Shown: positions 22,085-32,738 of the stretch, one piece after another
How the letters are laid out: the number at the start of each line of letters is the position of its first letter
Numbering within the stretch: the stretch's first letter is position 1
Source: Simmondsia chinensis
Taxonomy: Eukaryota > Streptophyta > Magnoliopsida > Caryophyllales > Simmondsiaceae
Reading direction: 5' to 3'
Assembly: GCA_018398585.1 (NCBI GenBank)
Contig: JAGTTD010000010.1
Location: 2,001,501 to 2,065,500 of the forward strand
Length of the DNA: 64,000 bases
Position numbers and translations under genes: made by a program
The notes under the pieces: generated by a model
What the model was told of the DNA's origin: nothing
Database searches by the model: none
The model's input: only the letters and a program-made list of their open reading frames with translations

Positions 22085-23263
22085 CTAAACCCTTGGCCTT
22101 TTCCCGCCGTACACTTGCTTACACACCGCCGTGGATTTCTGCGCCGGCGAGCATAGCGCAGCCGCCGCCGGGCACCCTTGTAGACAATTATCCCCCAAGC
22201 TGCCGGAAACCGCTGCATCGCCACCGCCGGAGACCAATCCCCGGGGCGGCGTCCCATTCAAGTAATTCCCATCAAGGTACAGCCTTTTTAGACTCTCTTT
22301 CTTCCCGTACTGCCACGGGATTGGACCATGTAGCCGGTTGTACCTCATCGACAGAGACGAAATCACCGGGAAACCGGCAAACTCCACCGGCACGTGCCCT
22401 TCAATTTTGTTGAACCCCAGATCAACCGCCACTAGGGAACTGTACTGACCATTTCTGGGCTTCCAGATCTCGACACGTGTCAAGGTGTTATTGGACAGGT
22501 TCACTTGTTGCAGCGCTGGGAGGTTGAAGAACCACCCTTGAAGAACTCCGGTGAAGAGATTCTCACTCATCTCCACCGTCTCAAGTTGATTCAATCCTTT
22601 GAATGAAGATTCAGGGACCGACCCGGATAACAAATTGGACTTAATTGCAAATTCCAACAAATTGGGTGGCAATTTAGGGAGAACCCCAGTAAATTTATTG
22701 AAGCTCAAGTCCAATCTCTTCAAATTCACAAGCCCCGAAAATGAATTCGGGAGAGACCGAGAGAGCAAATTGTTAGAAAAGTCGACTTCTTGAAGCGATT
22801 TGAGCTTAAAAATCGAACTGGGTATTGAACCGGAGAGTGAATTGGACCGGAAAGAGAGAGACTGAAGAAGAGAGAGAGAGGACAGAGAAGGGGGGATGGA
22901 CCCAAAGAAGGAGTTATCAGAGAGGTCAAGAGTGGTGAGGTGGGTGAGGAGAGAGAGGAGGGGGGAGAGAGTACCGGAGTAGCCGGCGGGGTCGAGGGTG
23001 ATGGAGACGACGCGAGAGGAGAGAGAGTCGCAGGCGATGGCGCAGATGAAGTGGGTGCGGCGGGGGAGGGAGCAGGGGTCGGAGGAGAAGACCCAGGTGG
23101 ATAAGCAGGAGGAGGGAGGGATGGAGGTGCGGGTGATGGAGGATTTGAAGGATTTGAGGGCGGCGATGTCGGTCGGGGAGGTGAGAGAGTGGGTGTTGAG
23201 AGGGAGGAAGAAGAGGAGGAGGATGGTGGTTATGGTGGTGGTGGTGGTGGTGATGGTTGGCAT
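22085..23263 (-). CDS. Secreted leucine-rich-repeat protein, no kinase domain
   Basis: An intronless 392-codon frame. Residues 1-26 form a Thr- and Leu-rich signal peptide (ILLLFFLPLNTHSLT). Residues 27-80 are an LRR N-terminal cap with DIAALKSFKSSI and two Cys pairs (SSDPCSLPRRTHFIC, IACDSLSSR). About ten 24-residue plant LRRs follow (LTTLDLSDNSFFGSIPPSLS, LQSLSFRSNSLSGSIPSSI, LKRLDLSFNKFTGVLPKLP, LKRLYLDGNYLNGTPP). The C-terminal cap has paired cysteines (GDNCLQGCP, ALCSP, AVCKQ) and a basic end. There is no transmembrane helix or kinase, so it is an apoplastic or wall-associated LRR protein resembling plant receptor-like or DRT100-like proteins. The ligand is unknown. The ATG at 23263 is the first in frame after a TATA-like element 54 bp upstream. 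Confidence 0.9.
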   Translation of the reverse strand: MPTITTTTTTITTILLLFFLPLNTHSLTSPTDIAALKSFKSSITRTSIPPSSCLSTWVFSSDPCSLPRRTHFICAIACDSLSSRVVSITLDPAGYSGTLSPLLSLLTHLTTLDLSDNSFFGSIPPSLSSLSLLQSLSFRSNSLSGSIPSSIFKLKSLQEVDFSNNLLSRSLPNSFSGLVNLKRLDLSFNKFTGVLPKLPPNLLEFAIKSNLLSGSVPESSFKGLNQLETVEMSENLFTGVLQGWFFNLPALQQVNLSNNTLTRVEIWKPRNGQYSSLVAVDLGFNKIEGHVPVEFAGFPVISSLSMRYNRLHGPIPWQYGKKESLKRLYLDGNYLNGTPPRGLVSGGGDAAVSGSLGDNCLQGCPAAAALCSPAQKSTAVCKQVYGGKRPRV

Positions 23264-23316
23264 GGTGGTTTGTGGGTTTTGGTTTGGTCTGGTTTGTGGG
23301 TTAGTGATGTGGAAGG

Positions 23317-23324
23317 GTATTTAT
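23317..23324 (-). promoter_or_regulatory. Candidate TATA box of LRR gene
   Basis: In reverse the sequence reads ATAAATAC, 54 bp upstream of the start codon, a plausible core promoter with a short leader. The same motif and context recur in the duplicated block at 23577-23694. Confidence 0.45.
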
Positions 23325-23576
23325 TGTTAGTTTGGGATGACAACTGGACTCGAATTCGTTGAACGTGCGTTTAAGCTAATTCATTTATAATGATTTTGGA
23401 TGTAAAATATGGATTAAATGAATTTGAATTTAGATGTTGTTAAATGAGATTTGGATGATTTGGATTTGAACGACATTAAATTTGATCTAAACTCGACTTG
23501 AAATATGTAGGATAAAGTTTTACAATTACTAAATTTTGAGTATTTTAATATGTCAAACCAGTTTTAAATAGTTATG

Positions 23577-23694
23577 TGGTGGTGGTTGACATGTTGTTGT
23601 CCGGGTTTGGGTAATGGGGAAGAGAGTGGCTAGTGGGGTTTTGGTTTGGCTTGGTTTTGTTTGTGGGCTAGTGATGTAAAGGGTATTTATTGTT
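23577..23694 (-). repeat. Duplicated copy of the LRR gene 5' end and promoter
   Basis: The segment GGTTTTGGTTTGG...GTGGGCTAGTGATGTAAAGG GTATTTATTGTTAG matches 23234-23333, the start codon, leader and TATA region of the LRR gene. It retains a (GGT)n start-codon-like part with GACATGTTGTTG. It is a diverged direct duplicate about 350 bp upstream. Confidence 0.75.
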
Positions 23695-23699
23695 AGAGG

Positions 23700-24409
23700 A
23701 ATGCTACGACCTACGTTTTTTACAATAGTAAGAAGGTATAAACTGTTAAGTTTGATATAATGGTTAGATTATATATTTGTAGGCGTGAGGTATTGGGTTT
23801 CATAATTGTTTCCTTAATTTTTGGATAACCTATCAACCTCATCCTCAGCTCATGTTTCTGATCCACCTGAAAAAAAACTTGGACTAAGATTTGACGGTGA
23901 TGAATCGATTGTGGTTAAGCACATTGTAATAATGGTTTAGGGTCTTAGTTGACCTAACTCCCCATAAACCTTATCCTGAGCTCTTGTTTCTGGTCCATCA
24001 TCTACAGTGGTAGTTATAGTCAAGTAGCGCTTTCGTTATATTATCTTTTTTTTCTTGGTCTGTTATATTATTTTTGACTTAGTTTTAATCCTCACTTTTA
24101 TACAAATTAATTTAGATCTTTTTTGTGCGAGATGTCTATTTTATATTACAGTTTTATTGAAGAAAATGTATGTATGTGTCATACATTGGATATAGGACAG
24201 GTCCAGGTGGGGGGAGCACTTAAAAGAAGCCTTCATTGATGATGTTTGAAGTTAATGATGCATTGCTTAAATTTATGTTTTCAATCAATTGATTGGGTTA
24301 CTTTACTTTTTTTATCTGTGTTTTCTTATATTTTGGTGCATTTTTGGAAAATTTATCAATTATCGAGGAAAAGAATGGACTGTTTTATTGTTCGAATTAT
24401 TCTTTTGCT
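23700..24409. other. Spacer, no feature recognised
   Basis: AT-rich, with two partly repeated phrases (CCTATCAACCTCATCCTCAGC and CCCATAAACCTTATCCTGAG) about 140 bp apart. No gene is seen. Confidence 0.4.
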
Positions 24410-24640
24410 TTTTTTTAATAATTAGTGACAGAGTTGCAGTATAAAATAGGTCACTTGTACAAGCATGGTATTAGTGAACCAGTATAAATGTGGGAGTAAG
24501 AAAAAAAAATTAACATACAGCCAATAAAATGGATTACATGGCAGAAAAATAAATAAACAAAAAGAATTAAACAGACATTATACAGCAATATTACCAATGA
24601 ATGAGACTCGGTACAGTAAATTTCTCTCAGAAAGAACCAA
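24410..24640 (-). mobile_element. 5'-truncated LINE 3' end
   Basis: A T-run on the plus strand followed by AATAATTAGTGACAGAGTTG and CAGTATAAAATAGG matches the reverse of the shared LINE 3' UTR end. The 5' limit is uncertain. Confidence 0.55.
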
Positions 24641-24827
24641 CACATAGGAAATAGGAGTATTTTTTCGCAATATCTTTTGCGACATTAGTACTTTTGTTTT
24701 TGTCTTCTGCTTTTAATTTAAAGGAGAATATTTATTTTTTACTCTTATTTAAAAATAGAAAAGCTGATTGTGTTTCTATTCAAATGACTTTATTTTAGAA
24801 TACAGACCCTCAAACCATTTTAAACAA

Positions 24828-25301
24828 CAACAACAACAAACCCAGTGTCTCCAAAGGCTCCCGCATAAGCAGGGTCTGGGGGGCCACTCTGAAGAGAGGC
24901 TGTTTCCGAGGACCCCCAACCTGAAAAGCTGGTCCGCAGTATAGAGCATGTGACCTGGCAGCAGGAGAGCATCAAAGCATGAGTAAGGCAAAACATACGG
25001 CGAGCAAAACAACAAACTAAAAGCAAACTCAAAGCAAGTCACATCAGGCAGAAATCAAAAGATAAGATAAAGATAAGGATAGAGATGAAGATAAGTAGGC
25101 AAGTAGCAGCTTCTGAGAGCAAGTGCACAACCTATATGTGCCTAGAGAATATCAAGGCCTAGCACTAGTAAGCTAGACTACCCTACTCCAACTGGAACAT
25201 CTATTACCCCTATGGTAGCCCTCCATTGGGCCCTATTTAAGGCTATCTCCTCCCGAAGGTTTAGATGGGTGAGGTCTTGTCGGATTGTCTCCAGCCATCT
25301 T
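24828..25301 (-). mobile_element. Long Angio-SINE (474 bp) with perfect 16-bp TSD
   Basis: In reverse it starts GATGGCTGGAGACAATCCGA and has a long unique head and middle of about 370 bp. It then joins CTTTTCAGGTTGGGGGTCCT, CGGAAACAGCCTCTCTTCAG, CAGACCCTGCTTATGCGGGA and a (TTG)n tail. AAACCATTTTAAACAA flanks it at 24812-24827 and 25302-25317. No 5S similarity is seen in the head, and no convincing tRNA boxes. Confidence 0.88.
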
Positions 25302-25451
25302 AAACCATTTTAAACAATTTCAAAAAAAAAATTTTCATAAAAAAGTTTGATCAAATAGACACTAAGATGTATTGTTAAAGAAGATAATGATTATACTAAA
25401 GGAAATTAGCTTTAAACTCAAGCAATCGCATGGGCGGAGATCAAATAATTA

Positions 25452-25490
25452 ACTACAATAATAACAAATTCAGTGTCACAAGGGCTCCTG
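25452..25490 (-). mobile_element. SINE 3' end fragment
   Basis: AATAATAACAAATTCAGTGT then CACAAGGGCTCCTG is the reverse of a decayed Angio-domain end and tail. No TSD is seen. Confidence 0.45.
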
Positions 25491-25632
25491 TCAAAATAGG
25501 CTCATTTACACTAGCAAGCTTACAAGGTCAAGCATTACTGCAATCGAGCATGACCGATCACCCAACTCATTTACACACATAGTCAGAATATCTTAACATT
25601 AAATGTTTAAAACTCAAAATATCCAACACCCT

Positions 25633-25663
<31 letters not shown>
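25633..25663. repeat. (TG)n(TA)n microsatellite
   Basis: About nine TG units pass directly into about seven TA units. Confidence 0.95.
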
Positions 25664-25998
25664 GGTAAGAAGTTCACTTGAATTACACAAAAGAGCAACT
25701 CCCACACCCTTAATGAAATCGGAATGTGATCTCGGGTCTCGTTTCGAATATCACCTCTCAGAGCTCTTACCAGTTGAATTATAAAGTTGATAATAAACTT
25801 AAGGACTAAGGGATCAATCAGCTGAAAAGCTGACACTCAGTTCATTTTACACATAAAGGGGAGCACTGAAAAAAAATGCATTGATGTGTTTGATGATTAA
25901 AAAAATGTGTGTATACATTAGAAAAATATTAAATGTATTATCCTTTATTATACAAATCAAAAATTATTATTATTGTTATAATAATATACGTGGTTTGT

Positions 25999-26330
25999 AT
26001 TTTTTTTTATTAATTAGCGATATAGTCGCAATACAAAACAGCAACTCGTATAAATAAGGCCACAGTCAACCCACATAAAAACGGGAATCAAGGAACAACT
26101 ACACAAAAGTCAAGACAAAATGAAAAAATAGGACAAAAACAGAACAGAAAAACAGACAGGCAAGGAAGAATCAGACAGGCACCACAGGAATTCAACACTA
26201 CAGTAAAGGAGATTAGACCAACCGTATCAAAATTGAAGCTGAGATTAACCGGGTCCGAACATCTAAACCCTAGTCCAACCTTACGAACAACTCAACCATG
26301 CCGATCACCGTTATAAAATAAACCATGTTT
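25999..26330 (-). mobile_element. 5'-truncated LINE 3' end
   Basis: A T-run followed by ATTAATTAGCGATATAGTCG and CAACTCGTATAAATAAGGCC is the reverse of the shared LINE 3' UTR. The purine-rich tract to about 26330 is the likely remainder of this UTR. The 5' limit is approximate. Confidence 0.6.
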
Positions 26331-26711
26331 TTTTTCCATACTGTCACATGTGTCTCGCACCAACTAGTTTCGCATCCTCTATAGCTACGTAATTTATAAT
26401 AAATCACAAACACAAGTTTTACAAAGATATTTTGCTATTCTGTTATGATAATAATATTAGAACATGTGTATATAATATTATTTTAACATATTAATTGAAT
26501 TTGTAAAATATAATTTTAATAAAATCGAGTAAGAGAAAGGCTTAGTTGGGGACGGGGTGTTACAAACGAAAATTAATAATAAAAAAGGGGGGCGAGTTAG
26601 GGGGAATACGTTGGGTGTCTAAATTCCTCGTGACTGCAAAGTTTTGAGTTCTCAAGATTCGTCTTACCAAACTCCTTTCTTCTGGTTTAAAAAAAAAAGA
26701 AAAAAAAAATA

Positions 26712-27594
26712 TAAAGGTAGCAAGTTCAACCCGATCCGAAAAATCGACCTAAAAAATCCTCAAACCGACCTGACCCAAACCGAAAATATATCGTATTAAC
26801 TGAACCCAAAGAGGGCACCAACATGCCGTCATCGGATCCCATTAGAACTCCGAAGTTAAGCGTGCTTGGGCGAAAGTAGTATCAGGATACCCTCAGGTTG
26901 GGAGCACCGGGAAACAGCCTCTCTTCAGGTTAACACCCTGAAGGGGGAAAGCTGGGTACATCTGCCCCCCAGACCCTGCGTAGACGGGAGTCCTTGAGGT
27001 ACTGAGTATGTTCCTTTTTATTAATTGAACCCGAAACTGAAATGACCCAATCTGTAACAAACCTGACCCGTTCTTTACCTCACATAAAAATAACCCGATA
27101 CCAATTTGACCTGACCTGACTCACCATTGACCTGAATTAACTAGACCCAAACCCAACATGATCTTAAAGCTAAATTTACTAATGGTCTTTAAATTCAATG
27201 AGAATTATTAGTTGTTAGAAGTACAATTGAACTTCATAACATATTATTGAGTACTTATATTAATAATATAATAAATATATTAGTAAAAATATAATTATTT
27301 GATATAATTTAAATTTTTGTAACTTGTTCATACTATTAAGACACTACATATTAAGATTATAAAGACTTGGAACCTATACAACTTGACCAAAGATTGACCC
27401 GAACCAAAAACTACTCAAAATTAAAGTGACTCAAACCTGAAATAACTGGACCTAGACCCAATTCGAACCGAGTACAGGTAAAACCTGAAAGTGACCCGAG
27501 CCCAACCCGACCCGAGTTTATTATAAACCCAAAATGATCCAAATTCGAATGGGTTCACACAAACCAGAACTAAATGACCTGATTACCACCCCTA
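26712..27594. mobile_element. hAT-type MITE with nested SINE
   Basis: The ends TAAAGGTAGCAAGTTCAACC and, in reverse, TAGGGGTGGTAATCAGGTCA match the TAGAGGTGGCAA-type termini of the element at 45434-46119. The interior is rich in GACCCGAACC words. The flanks are AT runs, so a TSD cannot be judged. The 5S-headed SINE at 26808-27018 lies inside. Confidence 0.65.
26808..27018 (+). mobile_element. 5S rRNA-headed SINE, copy f (subfamily B), 14-bp TSD
   Basis: Starts AAAGAGGGCACCAACATGCC GTCATCGGATCCC, then GAAGTTAAGCGTGCTTGGGC. The 5S box C is deleted (AGGATA joins CCCTCAGG). The body, the Angio-domain (GACGGGAGTCCTTGAGGTAC) and GTATGTTCCTTTT follow. The flanks TATTAACTGAACCC (26794-26807) and TATTAATTGAACCC (27019-27032) differ at one base. 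Confidence 0.9.
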
Positions 27595-27611
27595 TATATA
27601 TATATATATAC

Positions 27612-27890
27612 AGAGTGACGTTCTTATGAGAGGGTGAGAGAGACTAATCCTTGTAATGAACGGCCAAGATTTATTGAACATTAAAAAAATAATAATTTAC
27701 GGTCCATACCCCTTCACTGGGTGGAAAGAGAGAAGGAATAAGAGAAGGAAATTGGTTTTATTTTTCCCTAGTACTCAATAAATCTTGGTCGTAAATTGTT
27801 CTTTTTTTAATATCCAACAAATTTTAGCCGTCCATTATAAGGGAGGGTCAAGATTCGCCCCTCTCACGCTCTCATAAGAACGCAACCTCT
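27612..27890. mobile_element. MITE with 20+ bp TIR (GACGTTCTTATGAGAG)
   Basis: Left AGAGTGACGTTCTTATGAGA and, in reverse, right AGGTTGCGTTCTTATGAGAG. Both are flanked by TATATATATA. The interior carries TCTTGGTCG and CAAGATTTATTGA mirrored words. Superfamily unclear: the TSD cannot be told from the AT run. Confidence 0.7.
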
Positions 27891-27900
27891 TATATATATA

Positions 27901-28274
27901 GGTTATTTACACCAATAGTTCATGTACTTTATCCATTGTGTTAATTTAGCATTTTACTTTTAGTTGTGTCAATTTAGTCCCTCTACAATTGATATTGTGT
28001 CAATTTGATCCATGGAGTAAAATTTTTGTTATGTTTTTAATAAAATTTTTAATAGTTTAGCCATGAGTTGAGTTAAATTGAGTCAAATGGTGGATTTTTA
28101 TTAAATTACTTACATCTAACATAATTGTGCCATAAAAAATGACATCAATAACTTAATTTAAATTTGAATGAAGCATTAAATTGTCACAATTTGAATTATA
28201 GAGAGACTAAATTGACACAGCTAAAAATATGAGGATTAAATTAACACAATCAGAAAAGTACAGAAACCTTTGAT
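27901..28274. mobile_element. Mutator-type MITE (GGTTATTTACACCAA family)
   Basis: The TIRs are about 95 bp: GGTTATTTACACCAATAGTT with GTGTCAATTTAGTCCCTCTA, mirrored on the right. Same family as 32739-33117 and the copies upstream of the cyclase genes. It abuts the previous MITE. Confidence 0.65.
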
Positions 28275-28324
28275 GTATATATATATAGACTAATACAACA
28301 GTATTAAATTAGATATATATGAAT

Positions 28325-29045
28325 GTGTTTAGCACTATACTTGCCAAGTTAAAAAGAAAGGTATTGTATTACCACTAATGAATTTTTTTGACATCGAACT
28401 AGAAGAAAAATAATTTTTTGGCACTATATGGTGGAGAGTGAACCCGACTTGTCGCTTTGCAAGTGGGGAAGAATGAACCTTATTTAATATAAAAATAATT
28501 AATAAAACACCAAGCTATCTCATGAGAACTTTTTTAGCACTATACTTACAAAAGTAAAAGAAAAAAAGTATATTACTAACCAAAACATATTTTTAGCATT
28601 AAACTAGATATAAACTAATTTTTTAAGCCCTTTATGGTATCCAACATTTATTCATATGCTTGTATCTTGTAGTAATTTAATGTTTTCGCACAAAAAGACT
28701 AATGTGGAAGGTGTTGGATACCGTACAGTATTTAAAAAATTAGTTTACGAGTTCAACACTAAAAATATATTTTTTGTTAGTGCAATATTTTTTTTCCTTT
28801 TACTTTTATAAGTATAATGCAAAAAAAGTTCACATTAGAGATAGTTTGATATTTTATTAATTATTTTATTTATATTAAAATTAGGTTCATTCTTCTCCAC
28901 TTGCAAGGTGGCAAATGGAGTTCACTCTCTACCACGAGATGCTAAAAAAATTAGTTTTCTCCTTGTTTAGTGCTAAAAAAATTCATTAATACTAATGCAA
29001 TACATTTCTCTTTAACTTAACAAGTACAACGCTAAAAAAATTAAT
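28325..29045. mobile_element. Foldback element, about 720-bp palindrome
   Basis: The left arm (TTTAGCACTATACTTGCCAA, GGTGGAGAGTGAACCCGACT, CTTGCAAGTGGGGAAGAATG) is mirrored by the right arm (CATTCTTCTCCACTTGCAAG, GGAGTTCACTCTCTACCACG, CTTAACAAGTACAACGCTAA). The centre is near 28680. Imperfect but extended over nearly 350 bp per arm. No coding frame. Confidence 0.75.
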
Positions 29046-29057
29046 ATGTATTAGTTT

Positions 29058-29130
29058 GGTGTTTTTTTTTTTTTTTTTATTCTTCAATGTGTATATATAT
29101 ATATATATATACACAAAAAAAAAAAAAAAA
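29058..29130. repeat. poly(T)-(AT)n-poly(A) palindrome
   Basis: An 18-T run, GTG, an AT microsatellite, CAC and a 19-A run form a simple self-complementary block. Confidence 0.9.
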
Positions 29131-29269
29131 AAACAAGTTAGAGGACATTTAAGGAAGAGTAAGTGTGCTGGACATTTTCTGATAAACAAAATTCTTTTGA
29201 TTATTGAGTTGGATTCCTTTAACATTGTGGCTTGAGTGGTCAATCCAAGCTAGAGCCAACAAAATCTGA

Positions 29270-30420
29270 CATAACATGAACGTAACACAAAAGTATGGGG
29301 TTTGGATCGGAGTTTCTAAAATTAGGTTGAATTTTGATTGAATCGTTTGCCCATTTAGATAATCAGTTTGAGTTTTTGAAGGAGATAGTTTTTAAAGCCT
29401 GTGCCTTGAGGAGTACGTTAAGTCACTCAAAAGCTCAAGTCAACAAATTTCCAATGGCAACCAAGAAAAGCACTTCCCGCTATTCAAGGAAAGACGACAA
29501 GTCTAACCTCTTAATTATGCTAGTTTTGCATTTGATGACAGGTAAACTTTGCTCGTGCCACTAGTAGAAATAAATAAAGGTTGTTAGAAATACTCTCTTT
29601 TACGCTAGGAAGTCAATCCACCTTGTTATTGTTGGTTCCAGGTTGCTAGTCTTAACCCTTGTAAAACCAAAGCAGGATTCATTAATTCAAGCTGTGGAAG
29701 TAGAGGGATTCGAGACTTACTCCAATAACTTATTCGAGTCTTTTAATGAAACATCGTAGGACTTTGCCAAGAACGTTCTGTTTCAACCACAAAAGTTTTT
29801 GCCTTCAGTTGAACGAATGGAGTATTTTAAACTTATGTCATACTAGTTATGATAACCTCGGCTATCCCTATAGAGGAGCAAGTGGCAAAATTGCAAGTGC
29901 TTGTTTAGAACTCAACAAGGCTATAGCAGAAAAAGATGCGCAACTCAAAGAGTAAAGTCTTCCAATTGCTGCTCTAAAAAGCAAATTGTCAGAACGTGAC
30001 AAGGTAAAAGGCAACAATGGTAAAGGTTGATCGTGATGATGATGAGTCTAAACTTGAAGTCACATCAACTGAACCTTCTGAGATCGGTGTTACCCAAAAA
30101 TCCAACACGGTACTGAAGTCACTGTCCAGTGGTGCTTTTCTTGTTCAATAAATTCAAGAGTTGAAAATGCTAACATGGACAAAGGGCCAAATTGGCGGGA
30201 AATTTTTTGTTCAATTGCCTGATCCAAAGGGCCTCGGAGAACGCTCATTCTCTTCCAATTGTGACTCCCTTGTATGTTGGAGGTCCTCTACTGTAAGAAG
30301 CTCATTCAATTGTCGGATCCAAATTGTCCTAAAGAAGTACTTGCTAGTAACTTGAAATTCTATCGATGCAAACTACCTAACAGTGAAAATTTTGGATGGC
30401 CGAAGTTGCAAACCCTCAAT
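29270..30420 (+). other. Decayed coding-like region, not identified
   Basis: Several short same-strand frames (29334-29564, 29746-29955, 30161-30355) are separated by stops and shifts. The second ends ELNKAIAEKDAQLKE, coiled-coil-like. A near-repeat of TTCAATTGCCTGATCCAAAG and TTCAATTGTCGGATCCAAAT lies near 30210 and 30305. It may be a dead gag-type or host gene fragment. I do not recognise it. Confidence 0.3.
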
Positions 30421-30494
30421 CAAAGTACCCACGAACAAATCTGACTCGTTTTTTGGGCACCTCTTTGTAGACCACACATAAAGCAGTTTTGGTT

Positions 30495-30731
30495 ACCAAA
30501 GAGGATACCAACACATAAGCACTGAATCCCATTAGAACTCCAAAGTTAAGCGTGCTTGGGCGATAGTAGAATTGGGATGGGTGACCTACTGGGAAGTCCT
30601 CACCCCTCAGGATGGGGGTATTCGGAAACAGTCTCTCTTCAAGGTTGTACCCTGAAGGGGGAAGTCTGCATACATCCACCCCCCAAATCCTGCTTATGCG
30701 GGAGCGCTTAGGGCACTGGAAATTTTGCTTT
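30495..30731 (+). mobile_element. 5S rRNA-headed SINE, copy g (subfamily B), 19-bp TSD
   Basis: Starts ACCAAAGAGGATACCAACAC, then AGAACTCCAAAGTTAAGCGT, GGATGGGTGACCTACTGGGA, the body, and the Angio-domain (ATCCTGCTTATGCGGGAGCG). The flanks ACATAAAGCAGTTTTGGTT (30476-30494) and ACATAAAACCGTTTTGGTT (30732-30750) differ at two of 19 bases. Confidence 0.9.
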
Positions 30732-30952
30732 ACATAAAACCGTTTTGGTTCATATTCTAAAATTACCATAAGCTCCTTTTATAATTTAAATATTCAATCC
30801 TAATTATAATCAGACTTGACCAAATAATATCAATTTTCTAATTTTGAGATAATAATATCATAACAAACCTAAACAGTATGGTTGCCTTTGTCATATATAG
30901 TCTAATATCAAACAACTATAGAACAATAATAATATATAATCATACACTTGAG

Positions 30953-32054
30953 CAGTGACGGATCCAGAAAAGTTTTTCGCTGGGGGCACGTATAGGTGGT
31001 CATATTGAGCGACAATCAACAAAATATAAGATTTAGACTATCATTTGCAAACTAGGACAAAATTAAAAGGTAATTTGAAAAAATATCCAAAAAATCACAA
31101 AAAGAATCATATAATATATCAACACAAAAGTGTTGTGCATATTTATATATGTATGTATGTATGTGTGTACTACTTTATTTAAAAACAATTACATTTTTGG
31201 ACAAATCCGCTAATGTTCCCAAATTTTTTTTTGTAATTTTGCTTGATATTTGCTCACTTACCAAATAACGATTCATAGCTTCGTCATTAGTTTCCTCTCA
31301 ATCAATTAAGTAGGATTTTGATCCAAAAAAAAAAAAATCAATTAAGTAGGATGAAGATAGGAAAAGGAAATGACATTGATTGGGGCAGTATCATGTAGCA
31401 TCATAATTATATTAGTTATCATATAATAGTTATTGATTACTATTACATGCTTAATTAACTAAAATTATTAAATATATATAATTATTGAAATACAATTATA
31501 GTAAGCTATTAATTAAAAAGTGGAGATATTAACATATAAAAAATAATGTTAAATAATTATAATTTATAAGTTAATAAATTTATTTAAAGTATAATAAAAT
31601 ATCTTATAAAAGAAGAGTAGAGAACTAAGATAAAAGCAATGCCATACACCATGGAAAAAGGGACACGAAAATGGCACGAGTGACACCATCACAAATAAAA
31701 TAAACATTAATTAACCAAAAAATTATAAAGGCATTTGGAGCTCAAGTGGTATCTACTCTCCATAACAAGCACGAGGTTCCTGTTTCGAATCCCACTTGAG
31801 CCAATTTCATATCTATTTTTTTGTGGTTTATGTAGATTAATTCCCCAAGATAAAAGTTGGGGGAAAAAAAAAATGAAAAGGAGGATGAGCTGGGCTTCAA
31901 ACTCGCGCCCCCCTACTATCATCTTCGGTTGGCTTTACCACTAGACTGGGTGCATACACCAATGCTCCTACACCCGCGTTACAAAATATATTAAGAATAT
32001 ACAGTATTGACTGGGGGCACGTGCCCCCAATGCCTAAAGGCTGCGTCCGCCCTG
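30953..32054. mobile_element. Non-autonomous hAT element, perfect 8-bp TSD
   Basis: The TSD CACTTGAG lies at 30945-30952 and 32055-32062. The ends CAGTGACGGATCCAG and, in reverse, CAGGGCGGACGCAG are the short TIRs, followed on both sides by GGGGGCACGT. Length is 1,102 bp. No transposase frame is seen. It contains tRNA-like stretches near 31733-31805 (plus) and 31889-31955 (minus), separated by an A-run, probably a nested tRNA-derived SINE. Confidence 0.9.
31733..31880 (+). mobile_element. Possible tRNA-derived SINE nested in hAT element
   Basis: GGAGCTCAAGTGGTATCTAC resembles a pol III A box context, and GTTTCGAATCCCACTTGAGC a B box. An A10 run ends it near 31872. No clear TSD was found. Confidence 0.4.
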
Positions 32055-32062
32055 CACTTGAG

Positions 32063-32580
32063 TAGGGCCACAAAAGAGCGAGTTGGGCTAGATGAGATTG
32101 GCTTGACTCAGTATCATTTATCGAATCGAGCCGCATATCATTGATCGGCCTGGCTCGACAAACAAGTTGAGCTGGTTCGATATTGGTGTCATTTAGGCTT
32201 GATTATTTGGCGAGTTAGCTTGTCAAGCTTTTCGAGTTCATTCACAGGTGGACTCACTGAGCCCGTTTATCAGGCTCGTTAGGTTTTTTTAAGATCGTTG
32301 TTATTTGGACAGCTAGAAACGGGTAAAGAAATAAATTATGCACGCAACGATGGAGGAAAGGCCACATGGAGCAATCTGGACATGCGAGCCGGCTCACAAA
32401 TCGATAAACGATCCAGCTTGGTAGCCTTTCAAGTCGAATCGGCCTCGGTTTGATATGGATCATTTACGTAATCGAGCTGCCCCCCTAAAACAAGGCGAGA
32501 CGGTCTTGAGTTGACTTAGACGAACCCATGCTGAGTCAAACCGACTCACGAGCAGCTTGGCTCATTTGCAACCCTACGTA
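32063..32580. repeat. GAGCCGAGCTCG-type repeat
   Basis: Dense GGCTCGAC, CGAGCC and GCTTGGCTCA words. The right end GGCTCATTTGCAACCCTA resembles the terminus of the TAGGGTTGCAAATGAGCC family. The left border is lost at the hAT insertion. Confidence 0.45.
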
Positions 32581-32738
32581 GATTATTTTTCAGCTATCCT
32601 TTATAAATATGATTTTTTTTTCTTTTTTTCTGCCTCCAATTTTCATTAATAAAGTCCTCATAAAAATATTTTTTTTTCTTTTTTGTTAATGTGACTCCTT
32701 GATACTTTGTAGATACGATTTTAGAGTTGAAATAAATA

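Noticed and set aside
22998..23330. 110-codon plus-strand ORF (Glu/Arg/Val-rich)
   Set aside because: Antisense shadow of the LRR gene's N-terminal part.
31733..31955. True tRNA genes
   Set aside because: No complete cloverleaf; the B box has an insertion and the segments lie in a hAT element.
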